Shown here: positions 16,633 through 26,907 of the stretch, piece by piece
How the letters are laid out: the number at the start of each line of letters is the position of its first letter
How positions within the stretch are numbered: the first letter of the stretch is position 1
Source: Serratia ureilytica
GTDB lineage: Bacteria > Pseudomonadota > Gammaproteobacteria > Enterobacterales > Enterobacteriaceae
DNA: 64,000 nucleotides
Direction of reading: 5' to 3'
Assembly: GCF_013375155.1 (NCBI RefSeq)
Contig: NZ_JABXOF010000001.1
Span: 186,001-250,000, forward strand
Notes under the pieces: model-generated
What the model was told of the DNA's origin: nothing
The model's input: only the letters and a program-made list of their open reading frames with translations
Database searches by the model: none
Program-made: the position numbers and the translations under genes

Positions 16633-17014
16633 CCGCATCGCCCTGCACCAGGGCAAATCCGCCGACTACCTGCAAACCTTGTCCGACAGCCTGCATCAGG
16701 CGCTGGTGGAGGCCTTCGAGGTGCCGCCGACGGACAGGTTTCAGGCGATCGATCAATACCGCCCCGGCGAGCTTATCTACGATCGCGACTATCTCGGCGG
16801 GCCGCGCAGCGCGGATTTCGTGCTGTTTTACATCACCGCCGGGCGGCCGCGCGACAGCGACACCAAGCGGCGTTTCTACCGACGGCTGGCGGCGCTGCTG
16901 GCGGAAAAGCTGCGGCTGAACCCCGAGGATGTGATGGTGGTGATCGCCACCACCCAGTTGGACGAGTGGTCGTTCGGCGGCGGGCGCGCCTCAATGATCG
17001 ATCCGCAGGCGTAA
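16622..17014 (+). CDS. Tautomerase family protein (MIF-like)
   Basis: A 130-residue tautomerase-fold protein that starts MPFSRIAL; the Pro2 exposed after Met removal is the catalytic base in this family. The helix QTLSDSLHQALVEAFEVPPTDRFQ and the strand IYDRDYLGG fit the tautomerase_2 subgroup, which has close homologues linked to aromatic acid metabolism. The gene overlaps the carboxymuconolactone gene by 11 bases. It is separated from dinG by about 65 bases. The substrate is unknown. Confidence 0.85.
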   Translation: MPFSRIALHQGKSADYLQTLSDSLHQALVEAFEVPPTDRFQAIDQYRPGELIYDRDYLGGPRSADFVLFYITAGRPRDSDTKRRFYRRLAALLAEKLRLNPEDVMVVIATTQLDEWSFGGGRASMIDPQA

Positions 17015-17080
17015 CTCGGGCTGACGTCGCCGGCGGTCTGTGGGACAATAGCGCCATCATTTCGTTTAGATAAGAGTTGA

Positions 17081-19279
17081 ATGGCGCTCTCCTCCGCAGT
17101 TAAAGATCAGATTGGCCAGTGGTACAAAGCCCTGCAGCAGCAAATACCGGATTTTATTTCCCGCGCGCCCCAGCGCCAGATGATCGCCGAAGTGGCGAAG
17201 ACGCTGGCCGGCGACTACCCGCGCCATCTGGCGATCGAGGCGCCGACCGGCGTCGGCAAAACGCTGTCTTACCTGATCCCGGGCATCGCCGTCGGGCGGG
17301 CGGAGAGCAAGCCGCTGGTGGTGAGCACCGCCAACGTGGCGCTGCAGGACCAGATCTACAGCAAAGATTTGCCGCTGCTGAAGAAGATTATCCCCGATCT
17401 GAAATTTACCGGCGCCTTTGGCCGCGGGCGTTACGTCTGCCCGCGCAATCTGGCGGCGATGAGCACCGACGTTAGCCAACAGGGCGATCTGACGCTGTTT
17501 CTCGACGACGAGCTGGCGCCGTCCAGCGGTGAAGAGCAGGCGCTGTGTCAGAAACTGACCAAGGCGCTGGCCCGCTTTGAGTGGGACGGGCTGCGCGATC
17601 ACTATCAGCAGAGCATCGACGATCCGCTGTGGGCCAAGCTGAGCACCGACAAGGCCAACTGCCTGGGGCGCAACTGTCACTACATTCGCGAATGCCCGTT
17701 CTATATCGCCCGCAAAGAGATCGAGAGCGCCGACGTGGTGGTGGCCAACCACGCGCTGGTGATGGCGGCGCTGGAGACGGAATCGGTGCTGCCGAACCCG
17801 AAAGAGCTGCTGCTGGTGCTGGACGAAGGCCACCATTTGCCGGAGGTGGCGCGCGACGCGCTGGAGATCGACGGGGAAATCACCGCGCTGTCGACCAACC
17901 TGCAGTTGGACATGATCGTGCGCCAGGTCGAACAGTGCATGACGCAGTACCGGCCGAAGAATCCGCCGGGGCTGGCCAACAGCGAACGGCTGAAAAACCA
18001 TTGCGAGGAGCTGCGCGAGCTGGTGCAGATCTTCGAGCATCAGGTCAGCGCCTATCTGCCCGGCGACAGCGTGGCGGCCGAGCACCGTTTTGAAATGGGC
18101 GAGCTGCCCGCGGAGATGGTGGAGAGCTGCGCGCGGCTGTTCAAACTGACCGATGCGCTGCGCGGGCTGGCGGAGTTCGTGCTTAACGATCTTACCGAAC
18201 AGACCGGCAAGCACGACATCATGCGTCTGCACCGCTCGATCATTCAGATGAGCCGCACGCTGGGCTATCTGGAGGCGATGAGCAAGCTGTGGCGGCTGGC
18301 GGCGCTCGACAAGTCGTCCAACGCGCCGATCTCCAAATGGGTCACGCGCGAACTGCGCGATAACGTCACCCATCTGTATTTGCACTGCGTCGGCATTCGC
18401 GTCAGCGATCAGCTGGAAAAGCTGCTGTGGCGCAAGGTGCCGCACGTGGTGGTCACCTCGGCCACGCTGCGTTCACTGAACAGCTTCGCGCGTTTGCAAG
18501 AGATGAGCGGGTTGAGCGAGAAGGCCGGCGATCGCTTCGAAACGCTCTCATCGCCGTTCAATCATGTCGAACAGGGCAAGATTGTCATTCCGCAGATGCG
18601 CTACGAACCGGCGCTCGCCAATGAGGCGGAGCACCTTGAGGAAATGGCGCGGTTTTTCCGCGCCGAGCAGGCGAGCGGCAAGCACAAAGGCATGCTGATC
18701 CTGTTCAGCAGCCACCGGGCGATGCAGACTTTCCTCAGCTACGTGACCGATCTGCGGCTGATGCTGCTGGTGCAGGGCGACCAGCCGCGCTACCGGCTGG
18801 TGGAAGAGCACCGCAAGCGGGTGGAGAAGGGCGTCGCCAGCGTGCTGGTGGGGCTGCAATCGTTCGCCGAAGGGCTGGATCTGAAAGGCGAACTGCTGAC
18901 CCAGGTGCATATTCACAAAATCGCGTTCCCGCCGATCGACAGCCCGGTGATCATCACCGAAGGCGAGTGGCTGAAATCGCTGAAGCGTTATCCGTTCGAA
19001 GTGCAGAGCCTGCCGAGCGCCTCGTTCAACCTGATCCAGCAGGTCGGCCGCCTGATCCGCAGCAACCAATGTTACGGCGAGATCGTGATCTACGATCGCC
19101 GGTTGCTGACCAAAAATTACGGTTCGCGGCTGTTGGCGTCGTTGCCGGTGTTCCCGATTGAGCAGCGCGCGGTGCCGGAGGCCGACAAGGCGCATCTGGC
19201 GGCGCTGAAATCCGCCGCCGACGCGGCTAAAAAAGAGAAGAAGCGCGGCAACCCGTTCGCCCGCAAACGGCGGCGTTGA
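17081..19279 (+). CDS. dinG: ATP-dependent DNA helicase DinG
   Basis: Superfamily 2 XPD-like 5'-3' helicase of 732 residues (E. coli about 716). Walker A APTGVGKT lies at 54-61. The four iron-sulfur cysteines are at 120, 194, 199 and 205, the same numbering as E. coli, which supports a 4Fe-4S cluster. The DEGH box (VLDEGHHLPE) is in the middle, and QVGRLIRS carries the C-terminal motif VI arginines. DinG unwinds R-loops and D-loops during replication stress. I saw no LexA box (CTGT-N8-ACAG) in the 66 bases before the start. It abuts the AsnC-type gene stop to stop with no gap. Confidence 0.96.
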   Translation: MALSSAVKDQIGQWYKALQQQIPDFISRAPQRQMIAEVAKTLAGDYPRHLAIEAPTGVGKTLSYLIPGIAVGRAESKPLVVSTANVALQDQIYSKDLPLLKKIIPDLKFTGAFGRGRYVCPRNLAAMSTDVSQQGDLTLFLDDELAPSSGEEQALCQKLTKALARFEWDGLRDHYQQSIDDPLWAKLSTDKANCLGRNCHYIRECPFYIARKEIESADVVVANHALVMAALETESVLPNPKELLLVLDEGHHLPEVARDALEIDGEITALSTNLQLDMIVRQVEQCMTQYRPKNPPGLANSERLKNHCEELRELVQIFEHQVSAYLPGDSVAAEHRFEMGELPAEMVESCARLFKLTDALRGLAEFVLNDLTEQTGKHDIMRLHRSIIQMSRTLGYLEAMSKLWRLAALDKSSNAPISKWVTRELRDNVTHLYLHCVGIRVSDQLEKLLWRKVPHVVVTSATLRSLNSFARLQEMSGLSEKAGDRFETLSSPFNHVEQGKIVIPQMRYEPALANEAEHLEEMARFFRAEQASGKHKGMLILFSSHRAMQTFLSYVTDLRLMLLVQGDQPRYRLVEEHRKRVEKGVASVLVGLQSFAEGLDLKGELLTQVHIHKIAFPPIDSPVIITEGEWLKSLKRYPFEVQSLPSASFNLIQQVGRLIRSNQCYGEIVIYDRRLLTKNYGSRLLASLPVFPIEQRAVPEADKAHLAALKSAADAAKKEKKRGNPFARKRRR

Positions 19280-19714
19280 TCAGAGCAGCGGCGGCAGGCG
19301 GCGCTTGACCGGCGTGGTTTTCACGATCGAGGTGTTGCTCTGCGCATGCTCGGCCAGCCGATCGAGGGTGTGGTCGAGCTGTTCCATCGAGTGCGCCACC
19401 AGCCGCACGATAAAGCAGTCTTCGCCGGTCACCTTATCGCATTCGACCACTTCCGGGATCGCCTGAATCAGCTGTTCGACCTTCTTCAGCATGCCCGGCA
19501 GCGGCTTGATGCGCACCAGCGACTGAAAGGCGTAACCCACCGCCTGCAGATTGACGTTCAGGGTATAGCCCTGGATCACGCCGCTTTCCTCCAGCCGCCG
19601 CAGTCTTTCCGACGTGCTCGGCGACGACAGGCCCACCTGCGCGCTCAGCGTCTTCAACGATGCGCGCGCATCTTCCGCCAGAATGGTCAGGATTTGGCGA
19701 TCGATATCATCCAT
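19280..19714 (-). CDS. Lrp/AsnC family transcriptional regulator
   Basis: A 144-residue Lrp-type regulator. The N-terminal HTH reads DRQILTILAEDARASLKTLSAQVGLSSPSTSERLRRLEESGVIQGYTLNVN, then an RAM/ligand domain (about 70-140) with PEVVECDKVTGEDCFIVRLVA. The start at 19714 is preceded by a strong GGAGG. It is divergent from an EamA exporter gene starting at 19851, a common arrangement in which the regulator controls an amino-acid exporter. It is convergent with dinG, with no bases between. The ligand is unknown. Confidence 0.9.
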   Translation of the reverse strand: MDDIDRQILTILAEDARASLKTLSAQVGLSSPSTSERLRRLEESGVIQGYTLNVNLQAVGYAFQSLVRIKPLPGMLKKVEQLIQAIPEVVECDKVTGEDCFIVRLVAHSMEQLDHTLDRLAEHAQSNTSIVKTTPVKRRLPPLL

Positions 19715-19850
19715 AACGCCTCCGTTAGGTATTTTCTTTATTGTAGCTGCGAGAAAAAGGCAGTTAAGCATATCTGCCTTTTTTATGCTATGGAAAGCCG
19801 CCCTGCGAAGCCGCAAGCTATGTCTCTGGGCAAGCTTTGAGGAACGCAGA

Positions 19851-20759
19851 ATGAATGCAGAGATAAAACGCGGCTCGCTGGAGATGGCGGCGGCGATGCT
19901 GATTTCCGGCTCCATCGGCTGGTTTGTGCTGATGTCCGGCCAGCCGGTTATCAACGTGGTGTTTTGGCGCTGCGCGGTGGGGGCGCTGGTGCTGCTGGCA
20001 GTATGCGGCGCGCTGGGCCAGCTGCGCCGCGATGCGCTGACGCGCGCCACGCTGCTGCTGGCGATCGCCGGCGGCGTCGCGCTGGTGATCAACTGGCTGC
20101 TGCTGTTCGCCGCCTATTCCTATGCCTCTATCTCCATCGCCACCGCGGTGTACAACACCCAGCCGTTTATGCTGGTGGGGCTGGGGGCGCTGTTTCTGGG
20201 GGAACGGCTGACCGCCCGCAAGCTGCTGTGGCTGGGCTTGGCGTTCGGCGGCATGATGCTGGTGGTGCTGGCGCAGCCGCGGCAGGCGGGGGAGCAGAGC
20301 CATTATCTGGCGGGCATCGCGCTGGCGCTCGGCGCGGCGTTTTTCTACGCCCTGATGGCGCTGGCGGCCAAGCGGCTGAAGGGCACGCCGCCCCATCTTA
20401 TTGCGCTGATCCAGGTAACGGTGGGGGCGGTGATGCTGCTGCCGCTGGTGGATTTTCATGCGTCGGCCAGCGTGGGGCAGTGGGGGATGCTGGCGACGCT
20501 CGGCGTGTTGCATACCGGCCTGATGTACGTGCTGATGTACGGCGCGTTGCAGAAGCTGCCGACCCACCTGATTGGTTCGCTGTCGTTCATCTACCCGATC
20601 GCCGCCATGCTGGTGGATCGCCTGGCGTTTGGCCACCGACTGTCTGCATGGCAGCTGCTGGGCGCGGCGATCATCCTGCTGGCGGCGGCGGGCATGAACC
20701 TGCTGGGCGAGCGGCGAGCGCGACTGCTGCCGGTCTCGGACGGCCGGCGAGCGGGTTGA
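19851..20759 (+). CDS. EamA/DMT family exporter
   Basis: Inner-membrane transporter of 302 residues with ten helices in two EamA repeats. LISGSIGWFVLMSGQPVINVVFWRC starts the first repeat, YSYASISIATAVYNTQPFMLVGLGALFLGERLT sits in the first half, and PTHLIGSLSFIYPIAAMLVDRLAFG closes the second. The ATG at 19851 has AGGAA upstream. It is divergent from the AsnC/Lrp gene, so amino-acid export is plausible; that is inference. Its 3' end is 3 bases from the prpR stop. Confidence 0.87.
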   Translation: MNAEIKRGSLEMAAAMLISGSIGWFVLMSGQPVINVVFWRCAVGALVLLAVCGALGQLRRDALTRATLLLAIAGGVALVINWLLLFAAYSYASISIATAVYNTQPFMLVGLGALFLGERLTARKLLWLGLAFGGMMLVVLAQPRQAGEQSHYLAGIALALGAAFFYALMALAAKRLKGTPPHLIALIQVTVGAVMLLPLVDFHASASVGQWGMLATLGVLHTGLMYVLMYGALQKLPTHLIGSLSFIYPIAAMLVDRLAFGHRLSAWQLLGAAIILLAAAGMNLLGERRARLLPVSDGRRAG

Positions 20760-20762
20760 TGC

Positions 20763-22364
20763 TCAGTTCGGTTTTTTCAGCCGGCGCCATAAGGTGGTGC
20801 GGCTGATCCCGAGCAACCGGGCGGCGGCGGCGTGGTCGCCCCCGCACCGCGCCAGGGCTTCGTGGGCGGGGATGGGCGCCGTCTGTGTCTCGGGCGGCGT
20901 GGCCGTCGCCAGCTCCGGCAGCAGCCACTGCAGCGTCTCGCCGCTCGGCGCGGCGCCGGTGCTCAGCATCAGCGCCATCCGCTCCATCATGTTGCGCAGT
21001 TCGCGCAGGTTGCCGGGCCAGGCGTAATGGCTTAGCGCGGCGTAACACCCGGCCAGGGTGGCGCGCAGCGGCTCCGTCAGCGGCACGTCGAGCGCCGCCA
21101 GCGACTGTTTCAGAAAGTGTTCCGCCAGCATTGCGATATCGTCGCCGCGCGCCCGCAGTGGCGGCAGCTGCAGCCGCAGGGCGCTCAGGCGGTAAAACAG
21201 ATCGGCGCGAAAATCGCCCTGTTGAATCGCCTGCTCCAGGCGGGTGTGGGTGGCGCTGATGACGCGAAAGTCGACCTTTACCGGCTGTTGCCCACCGACC
21301 CGAGTGATGGTTTTTTCTTCCAGCGCCCGCAGCAGCCGGGTTTGCAGGTGCAGCGGCATTTCGCCGATCTCATCCAGAAACAGGGTGCCGCCGTTGGCGG
21401 TTTCCAGCAGCCCGCGTCGGCCGCCGCGCCGTGAACCGGTGAAGGCGCCTTCTTCATAGCCGAACAGCTCCGCCTCCAGCAGCGATTCGGCGATGGCGCC
21501 GCAGTTGATGGCGACGAACGGCGGTGTCGCGCCCCTGGACGGCGCGCCGCGCCGGGAAAAGTATTCGCGGTGGATCGCCTGCGCCGCCAGCTCTTTGCCG
21601 GTGCCGGTTTCGCCTTCGATCAACACCGCCGCCGGCGAGCGGGCGTACAGCATGATGGTGCGCCGGGTCTGTTCCATCTGCGGGGAATTGCCCTGCAAAT
21701 CGCCCAGCCCATAGCGCGGCTGCAGGGTATCGCGCGCGGCGTAGTCGCCGCCGCGTTTGGCGCCGCCCAGCATCAGGCGCGTCACGTCCAGCGCATCGCT
21801 GAAGGCGGCGCGCAGGGTGGCGGCGGAATAGAGAAAAATGGCGGTGAGCCCGGCTTCTTCCGCCAGATCGCTGATGAGGCCGGCGCCGACCACGGCCTGA
21901 ATACCGGCGGCTTTCAGCTCGGCGATCTGGCCGCGCGCGTCCTCTTCGGTGACGTAACTGCGCTGCTCCAGCGGCAGATCGAAGGTTTGCTGGAACTCCA
22001 TCAGCGCGGGCAGGGGCGTTTTATAGGTGATGACACCGATCCGATCGGCGGTTCTGCGCGCCTGGCTCAGCGCCTGCAGCAGGTCGAAGCCGCCAGGCTT
22101 GACCAAAATGACCGGCACCGACAGGCGGCTTTTCAGGTAGGCGCCGTTGGAGCCGGCGGCGATGATGGCGTCGCAAGGCTCGCTAGCCAGGCGAGAGCGG
22201 ATATGCTGCACCGCCTCCTCGAAGCCGAGACGGATCGGGGTGATGGTCGCCAGGTGGTCGAACTCGAGGCTGATATCCCGGAACAGATCGAACAGGCGGG
22301 TGATGGAGACGGTCCAGATCACCGGTTTGTCCGGCGTGCGGGGCGGCGTGATGTGATCGCTCAT
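20763..22364 (-). CDS. prpR: Propionate catabolism activator PrpR (sigma-54 dependent)
   Basis: A 533-residue enhancer-binding protein (E. coli 528). The N-terminal PrpR_N domain (about 1-200) senses 2-methylcitrate. The AAA+ domain has Walker A GETGTGKE at 251-258 and the sigma-54 contact loop GAFTGS at 306-311 (S as in E. coli, not the usual A). Walker B is [11 protein letters not shown], and a Fis-like HTH ([19 protein letters not shown]) ends the protein. It is divergent from prpBCD, which it should activate; five GTTTCA/TGAAAC copies and a -24/-12 promoter lie in the intergenic region. Confidence 0.95.
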   Translation of the reverse strand: MSDHITPPRTPDKPVIWTVSITRLFDLFRDISLEFDHLATITPIRLGFEEAVQHIRSRLASEPCDAIIAAGSNGAYLKSRLSVPVILVKPGGFDLLQALSQARRTADRIGVITYKTPLPALMEFQQTFDLPLEQRSYVTEEDARGQIAELKAAGIQAVVGAGLISDLAEEAGLTAIFLYSAATLRAAFSDALDVTRLMLGGAKRGGDYAARDTLQPRYGLGDLQGNSPQMEQTRRTIMLYARSPAAVLIEGETGTGKELAAQAIHREYFSRRGAPSRGATPPFVAINCGAIAESLLEAELFGYEEGAFTGSRRGGRRGLLETANGGTLFLDEIGEMPLHLQTRLLRALEEKTITRVGGQQPVKVDFRVISATHTRLEQAIQQGDFRADLFYRLSALRLQLPPLRARGDDIAMLAEHFLKQSLAALDVPLTEPLRATLAGCYAALSHYAWPGNLRELRNMMERMALMLSTGAAPSGETLQWLLPELATATPPETQTAPIPAHEALARCGGDHAAAARLLGISRTTLWRRLKKPN

Positions 22365-22406
22365 GGTGGGTTACCGAATGAAAGTGGCTGCATTAGGTGT
22401 AGCCTT

Positions 22407-22464
22407 GTTTCAGTCATGTTTCAAATATGCCGACTGAAACCGAGATTGAAACGTTAACTGAAAC
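22407..22464. promoter_or_regulatory. GTTTCA/TGAAAC repeat array, probable PrpR sites
   Basis: Two GTTTCA copies at 22407-22412 and 22418-22423 are followed by three TGAAAC copies at 22435, 22447 and 22459. The three direct copies have an exact 12-base period, and the two halves are mutually inverted. The position upstream of the prpB -24/-12 promoter fits enhancer sites for PrpR. Binding is inferred. Confidence 0.6.
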
Positions 22465-22557
22465 GTTTTTTATCGCTTGGTCTGCCCAATGGCGATGCGA
22501 ATTTTATAACTCACTTATTTTTATCGCTTTTAATTTTTTCCTCGCCAAAGTGCAACC

Positions 22558-22573
22558 TGGCCCGCCTCTTGCT
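22558..22573 (+). promoter_or_regulatory. Sigma-54 promoter of prpBCD
   Basis: TGGCCCGCCTCTTGCT has the invariant GG and GC 10 bases apart, a good match to the -24/-12 consensus, about 36 bases upstream of the prpB ATG. It agrees with the control of this operon by the sigma-54 activator PrpR. Confidence 0.75.
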
Positions 22574-22608
22574 CTGTCTGTTCCATCTAGCTAATCGGAG
22601 AGAACGTC

Positions 22609-23499
22609 ATGACGCTGCGCTCACCCGGGCTCGCCTTTCGTCAGGCCCTGAGTAAAGAAAAACCCCTGCAAATCGCCGGCGCGATCAACGCCAACCATGC
22701 CCTGCTGGCCCAGCGGGCGGGGTTCCAGGCCATCTATCTTTCCGGCGGCGGCGTGGCGGCCGGTTCGCTGGGGCTGCCGGACCTGGGTATTTCGACGCTG
22801 GACGATGTGTTGACCGATATTCGCCGCATCACCGATGTCTGCCCGCTGCCGCTGCTGGTGGATGTCGACAGCGGTTTCGGCGCATCGGCGTTCAACGTCG
22901 CCCGCACGGTGCGCTCGGTGAGCAAGGCCGGGGCGGCGGCGCTGCATATCGAAGATCAGGTCGGCGCTAAGCGCTGCGGCCATCGGCCCAATAAGGCCAT
23001 CGTCTCCACCGAAGAGATGGTGGATCGCATCAAGGCGGCGGTAGATGCGCGCAGCGATCCGGACTTCGTGATCATGGCGCGCACCGATGCGCTGGCGGTG
23101 GAGGGGCTGGAGGCGGCCATCGAGCGCGCTCAGGCTTACGTGGCGGCCGGGGCCGACATGCTGTTCCCGGAAGCGATTACCGAGCTGGGCATGTACCGAC
23201 GCTTCGCCGAAGCGACGCAGGTGCCGATCCTCGCCAACATCACCGAATTCGGCGCGACGCCGCTGTTCACTACCGAGGAGCTGCGCAGCGCCCAGGTGGA
23301 TATGGCGCTGTATCCGCTGTCGGCCTTCCGAGCGATGAATCGGGCGGCGGAGCGGGTGTACCGCGCCCTGCGCGAGGAGGGCACGCAGAAAAACGTCATC
23401 GACACCATGCAGACCCGCAACGAGCTGTATGAAAGCATCAACTACTATTTGTTCGAAGAGAAACTCGACGCTCTGTTCGCTCGCCAACGCGACGAATAA
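22609..23499 (+). CDS. prpB: Methylisocitrate lyase PrpB
   Basis: Cleaves 2-methylisocitrate to pyruvate and succinate, the last step of the methylcitrate cycle. Length 296 residues (E. coli 296). The catalytic Cys is 123 in the KRCGH motif, and Mg-binding acids appear in VDVDSGFG. The isocitrate-lyase barrel is visible through [33 protein letters not shown]. It is the first gene of prpBCD, after a sigma-54 promoter; 33 bases separate it from prpC. Confidence 0.96.
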   Translation: MTLRSPGLAFRQALSKEKPLQIAGAINANHALLAQRAGFQAIYLSGGGVAAGSLGLPDLGISTLDDVLTDIRRITDVCPLPLLVDVDSGFGASAFNVARTVRSVSKAGAAALHIEDQVGAKRCGHRPNKAIVSTEEMVDRIKAAVDARSDPDFVIMARTDALAVEGLEAAIERAQAYVAAGADMLFPEAITELGMYRRFAEATQVPILANITEFGATPLFTTEELRSAQVDMALYPLSAFRAMNRAAERVYRALREEGTQKNVIDTMQTRNELYESINYYLFEEKLDALFARQRDE

Positions 23500-23532
23500 G
23501 CGCCATTCACGCAGAAGCCAAATGAGGACAGT

Positions 23533-24696
23533 ATGAGCCAAGCGATCCCCCCGCAAAGCCCGACTGGCGTTAAGCCGAAAAAATCCGTGGCGTTATCCGG
23601 CGTGCCCGCCGGGAATACCGCGCTGTGTTCCGTAGGGCGCAGCGGCAACGATCTGCACTACCGCGGTTACGACATTCTCGACCTCGCGCGCCACTGCGAG
23701 TTTGAAGAAGTCGCCCATCTGCTGATCCACGGCAAGTTGCCCAACCGCGACGAACTACATGCCTACAAGCAGCGGCTCAAGGCGCTGCGCGGCCTGCCCG
23801 CCAGCGTGCGCACGGTGCTGGAGGCGCTGCCGGCGGCATCTCACCCGATGGACGTGATGCGCACCGGCGTTTCGGCCCTCGGCTGCACGCTGCCGGAAAA
23901 AGAGCAGCACGGCGCGGCCGGCGCGCGCGACATCGCCGACCGCCTGCTGGCGTCGTTGGGATCGATGCTGCTCTACTGGTATCACTACAGCCACAACGGC
24001 GAGCGCATTCAGCCGGAGACCGACGACGATTCCATCGGCGGCCACTTCCTGCACCTGCTGCACGGCGCAGCGCCTTCCGCCAGCTGGGAGCAGGCGATGC
24101 ACGCGTCATTGATCCTGTACGCCGAGCATGAGTTCAACGCCTCGACCTTCGCCGGCCGGGTGATCGCCGGCACCGGATCCGATGTCTATTCGGCGATCGT
24201 CGGCGCCATTGGCGCGCTGCGCGGGCCGAAGCACGGCGGCGCCAACGAGGTGTCGCTGGAGATCCAGCAACGCTATGAAACGCCGGACGAAGCGGAAGCC
24301 GACATTCGCCGCCGCATCGACAACAAAGAGGTGGTGATCGGCTTCGGGCACCCGGTGTATACCGTCTCCGATCCGCGCCATCAGGTGATCAAAGAGATCG
24401 CGCTGCGCCTGTCGCAGGAAGCGGGTGCGATGAAGCTGTATGACATCGCCGACCGGCTGGAAAGCGTAATGCGCGACACCAAAAACATGTTCCCCAACCT
24501 CGACTGGTTCTCGGCGGTGTCTTATCACCAGCTGGGGGTGCCCACCGAAATGTTCACGCCGCTGTTCGTCATGGCGCGCGTCAGCGGCTGGTCGGCGCAC
24601 ATCATCGAGCAACGGCAGGACAACAAAATCATTCGCCCGTCCGCCAACTATACCGGGCCGGAAGCGCGAGCCTTCGTACCGCTGGATCAGCGCTGA
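23533..24696 (+). CDS. prpC: 2-methylcitrate synthase PrpC
   Basis: Condenses propionyl-CoA and oxaloacetate to 2-methylcitrate, in the cytoplasm. Length 387 residues (E. coli 389). The citrate-synthase catalytic histidines appear in [19 protein letters not shown] and VIGFGHPVY, and the catalytic Asp is in the [17 protein letters not shown] region. The start ATG is preceded by a GAGGA site. It is followed after about 50 bases by prpD. Confidence 0.96.
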   Translation: MSQAIPPQSPTGVKPKKSVALSGVPAGNTALCSVGRSGNDLHYRGYDILDLARHCEFEEVAHLLIHGKLPNRDELHAYKQRLKALRGLPASVRTVLEALPAASHPMDVMRTGVSALGCTLPEKEQHGAAGARDIADRLLASLGSMLLYWYHYSHNGERIQPETDDDSIGGHFLHLLHGAAPSASWEQAMHASLILYAEHEFNASTFAGRVIAGTGSDVYSAIVGAIGALRGPKHGGANEVSLEIQQRYETPDEAEADIRRRIDNKEVVIGFGHPVYTVSDPRHQVIKEIALRLSQEAGAMKLYDIADRLESVMRDTKNMFPNLDWFSAVSYHQLGVPTEMFTPLFVMARVSGWSAHIIEQRQDNKIIRPSANYTGPEARAFVPLDQR

Positions 24697-24743
24697 GCGC
24701 CGGTCGTTATCGTGTCGTTTTCACTCTGGAGCCTTTGGGAATC

Positions 24744-26198
24744 ATGATGCTTGAGTCTGCCAATACCCGCCGTCCGCCATTCGATCGCGAAATGGTCGAT
24801 ATCGTCGATTATGTGATGAAAGAGGCCGTCGATACCCCGGCGGCGTACCGCACCGCCCATTATTGCCTGCTCGATACCCTCGGCTGCGGGCTGGAGGCGC
24901 TGAGCTACCCGGCCTGCAAGAAACTGATGGGGCCGGTGGTGCCGGGCGCCGAGGTGCTGAACGGCAGCCGGGTGCCCGGCACCCGTTTCCAGCTGGATCC
25001 GGTGCAGGCGGCGTTCAATATCGGCACCATGATCCGCTGGCTCGACTTTAACGACACCTGGCTGGCGGCGGAGTGGGGCCACCCGTCGGACAACCTGGGC
25101 GGGATCCTGGCGGTGGCCGATTGGCTCTCTCGCCAGGCGGTGGCGGCGGGCAAAGCGCCGCTGACCATGCGGCAGGTGCTGATCGCCATGATCAAGGCGC
25201 ATGAGATCCAGGGCTGCCTGGCGCTGGAAAACGCCTTCAACCGGGTAGGGTTGGATCACGTGCTGCTGGTGAAGGTGGCGTCCACCGCGGTGGTGGCGCA
25301 GCTGCTCGGCCTGAGCCGCGAGGCGATCCTGAACGCGGTGTCGCTGGCGTGGGTGGACGGGCAGTCGCTGCGCACCTACCGCCACGCGCCGAACGCCGGC
25401 ACCCGCAAATCCTGGGCGGCTGGGGATGCGACCGCCCGCGCGGTGCGGCTGGCGCTGATGGCCGCCACCGGTGAGATGGGCTATCCCTCGGCGCTCACGG
25501 CGCCGACCTGGGGATTCTACGACGTCTCGTTCAACGGCAAACCTTTCCGCTTCCAGCGGCCGTACGGCGCGTATGTGATGGAGAACGTGCTGTTTAAAAT
25601 TTCGTTCCCGGCGGAGTTCCATGCCCAGACCGCCGTGGAGGCGGCCATGACGCTGCACCGCCAGATGCAGGCCGCCGGCAAAACCGCCGCCGACATCGCC
25701 GCAGTGAGCATCCGCACTCACGAGGCCTGCCTGCGCATTATCGACAAGCAGGGGCCGCTGGATAATCCGGCGGATCGCGATCACTGCATTCAGTATATGG
25801 TGGCGATCCCGCTGCTGTTCGGCCGGCTGACGGCGGCGGATTACGAGGACCGGGTGGCCGAAGATCCGCGCATCGACGCATTGCGTAGCAAGATACATTG
25901 CCATGAAGATCCCGCCTTCACGCGCGATTATCACGATCCGGAAAAACGCTCGATAGCCAATGCGCTGACGGTGGAGTTCGCCGACGGCAGCCGTCTGGAT
26001 GAGGTGGCGGTGGAGTATCCTATCGGCCATGCGCGGCGGCGCGAAGAGGGCATCCCGCTGCTGATCGAGAAGTTCAAAACCAACCTGGCGCGCCAGTTCC
26101 CGGCCCTGCAGCAGCAGCGCATTCTTGAGGTGTCGCTGGACCGGCAGCGGCTGGCGCAGATGCCGGTCAACGAGTATCTCGATTTGTGGGTGATCTGA
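24744..26198 (+). CDS. prpD: 2-methylcitrate dehydratase PrpD
   Basis: Dehydrates 2-methylcitrate to 2-methyl-cis-aconitate. Length 484 residues (E. coli 483). Long segments match E. coli PrpD from memory, including [36 protein letters not shown] and the end [13 protein letters not shown]. The start could be the ATG at 24744 or 24747; the TTG at 24735 has a worse position. The operon stops here: no prpE (propionyl-CoA synthetase) follows, only a LysE-family gene after about 80 bases. Confidence 0.95.
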   Translation: MMLESANTRRPPFDREMVDIVDYVMKEAVDTPAAYRTAHYCLLDTLGCGLEALSYPACKKLMGPVVPGAEVLNGSRVPGTRFQLDPVQAAFNIGTMIRWLDFNDTWLAAEWGHPSDNLGGILAVADWLSRQAVAAGKAPLTMRQVLIAMIKAHEIQGCLALENAFNRVGLDHVLLVKVASTAVVAQLLGLSREAILNAVSLAWVDGQSLRTYRHAPNAGTRKSWAAGDATARAVRLALMAATGEMGYPSALTAPTWGFYDVSFNGKPFRFQRPYGAYVMENVLFKISFPAEFHAQTAVEAAMTLHRQMQAAGKTAADIAAVSIRTHEACLRIIDKQGPLDNPADRDHCIQYMVAIPLLFGRLTAADYEDRVAEDPRIDALRSKIHCHEDPAFTRDYHDPEKRSIANALTVEFADGSRLDEVAVEYPIGHARRREEGIPLLIEKFKTNLARQFPALQQQRILEVSLDRQRLAQMPVNEYLDLWVI

Positions 26199-26277
26199 CG
26201 CGAGCGGCGCTGACAAGCCACGTCGGCGTCGCTATGATGGACGCTCCATCCCCGTCCGTCTTCTTATCAGGTGATTC

Positions 26278-26907
26278 ATGATTGATGCCGCAACGCTGTT
26301 GTTGTTTTCCGGTGCCTGCGTGGCGCTGGCGCTGACCCCCGGCCCGGATATGCTGCTGATCGCTTCGCGCAGCGTCAGCCAGGGGCGGCGGGCCGGTTTC
26401 GCTTCGCTGGCGGGCATTCAACTCGGCACTTACTGCCACGCGCTGGCGGCGGCGCTGGGGTTGTCGCAACTGTTCGTCGCGGTGCCGCTGGCTTACGACG
26501 CGGTGAGAATGTTGGGCGCGGCTTATCTGCTCTATCTGGCGTGGAAAACGCTGCGATCCGGCAGCAGTCTGCAGGCTTCCGCCGGGTTGCAGGCGGTGCC
26601 GACGGCGCGCATTTTCCGACAGGGGCTGCTGACCAACATCCTCAACCCGAAGATGGCGCTGTTCGTGCTGGCGCTGTTCCCGCAGTTTATCGATCCGCGC
26701 GCCGGCTCGGTGGTGGTGCAGATGCTGGCGCTGGCGACGGTGCTGAATCTGGTCGGCTTGCTGATTAACGGCGGGGTGATCCTGGCGGTCAGCGGCATGA
26801 AAAGCCGTTTCGCCAGTCGCCGCTTCAGCGCCCGCTGGCCGAACTACCTGCTGAGCGGCGTGTTCGCCGGGCTGGCCTGCAAACTCATTTTCGACAGCCG
26901 TCGTTAA
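26278..26907 (+). CDS. LysE/RhtB family amino-acid exporter
   Basis: Inner-membrane exporter of 209 residues with about six helices. LALTPGPDMLLIASRSVSQGRRAGFASLAGIQLG is the family hallmark, followed by the AAYLLYLAWKTLRSG segment and GLLTNILNPKMALFVLALFPQFIDP. Members export homoserine, threonine, arginine or lysine; the substrate is not evident. It is convergent with the MmyB-type gene (4-base overlap at the 3' ends). Confidence 0.88.
   Translation: MIDAATLLLFSGACVALALTPGPDMLLIASRSVSQGRRAGFASLAGIQLGTYCHALAAALGLSQLFVAVPLAYDAVRMLGAAYLLYLAWKTLRSGSSLQASAGLQAVPTARIFRQGLLTNILNPKMALFVLALFPQFIDPRAGSVVVQMLALATVLNLVGLLINGGVILAVSGMKSRFASRRFSARWPNYLLSGVFAGLACKLIFDSRR

Noticed and set aside
17015-17080. 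Looked for a LexA box before dinG.
   Set aside because: No CTGT-N8-ACAG pattern is present; CTGTGGGACAATAG is too far from the consensus.
17066-18445. A 459-residue minus-strand frame over dinG.
   Set aside because: DinG with its four cluster cysteines at E. coli positions is certain; the antisense frame lacks motifs.
24687-26216. A 509-residue frame on the minus strand over prpD.
   Set aside because: PrpD is recognised from end to end on the plus strand; the antisense frame has no domain or ribosome site.
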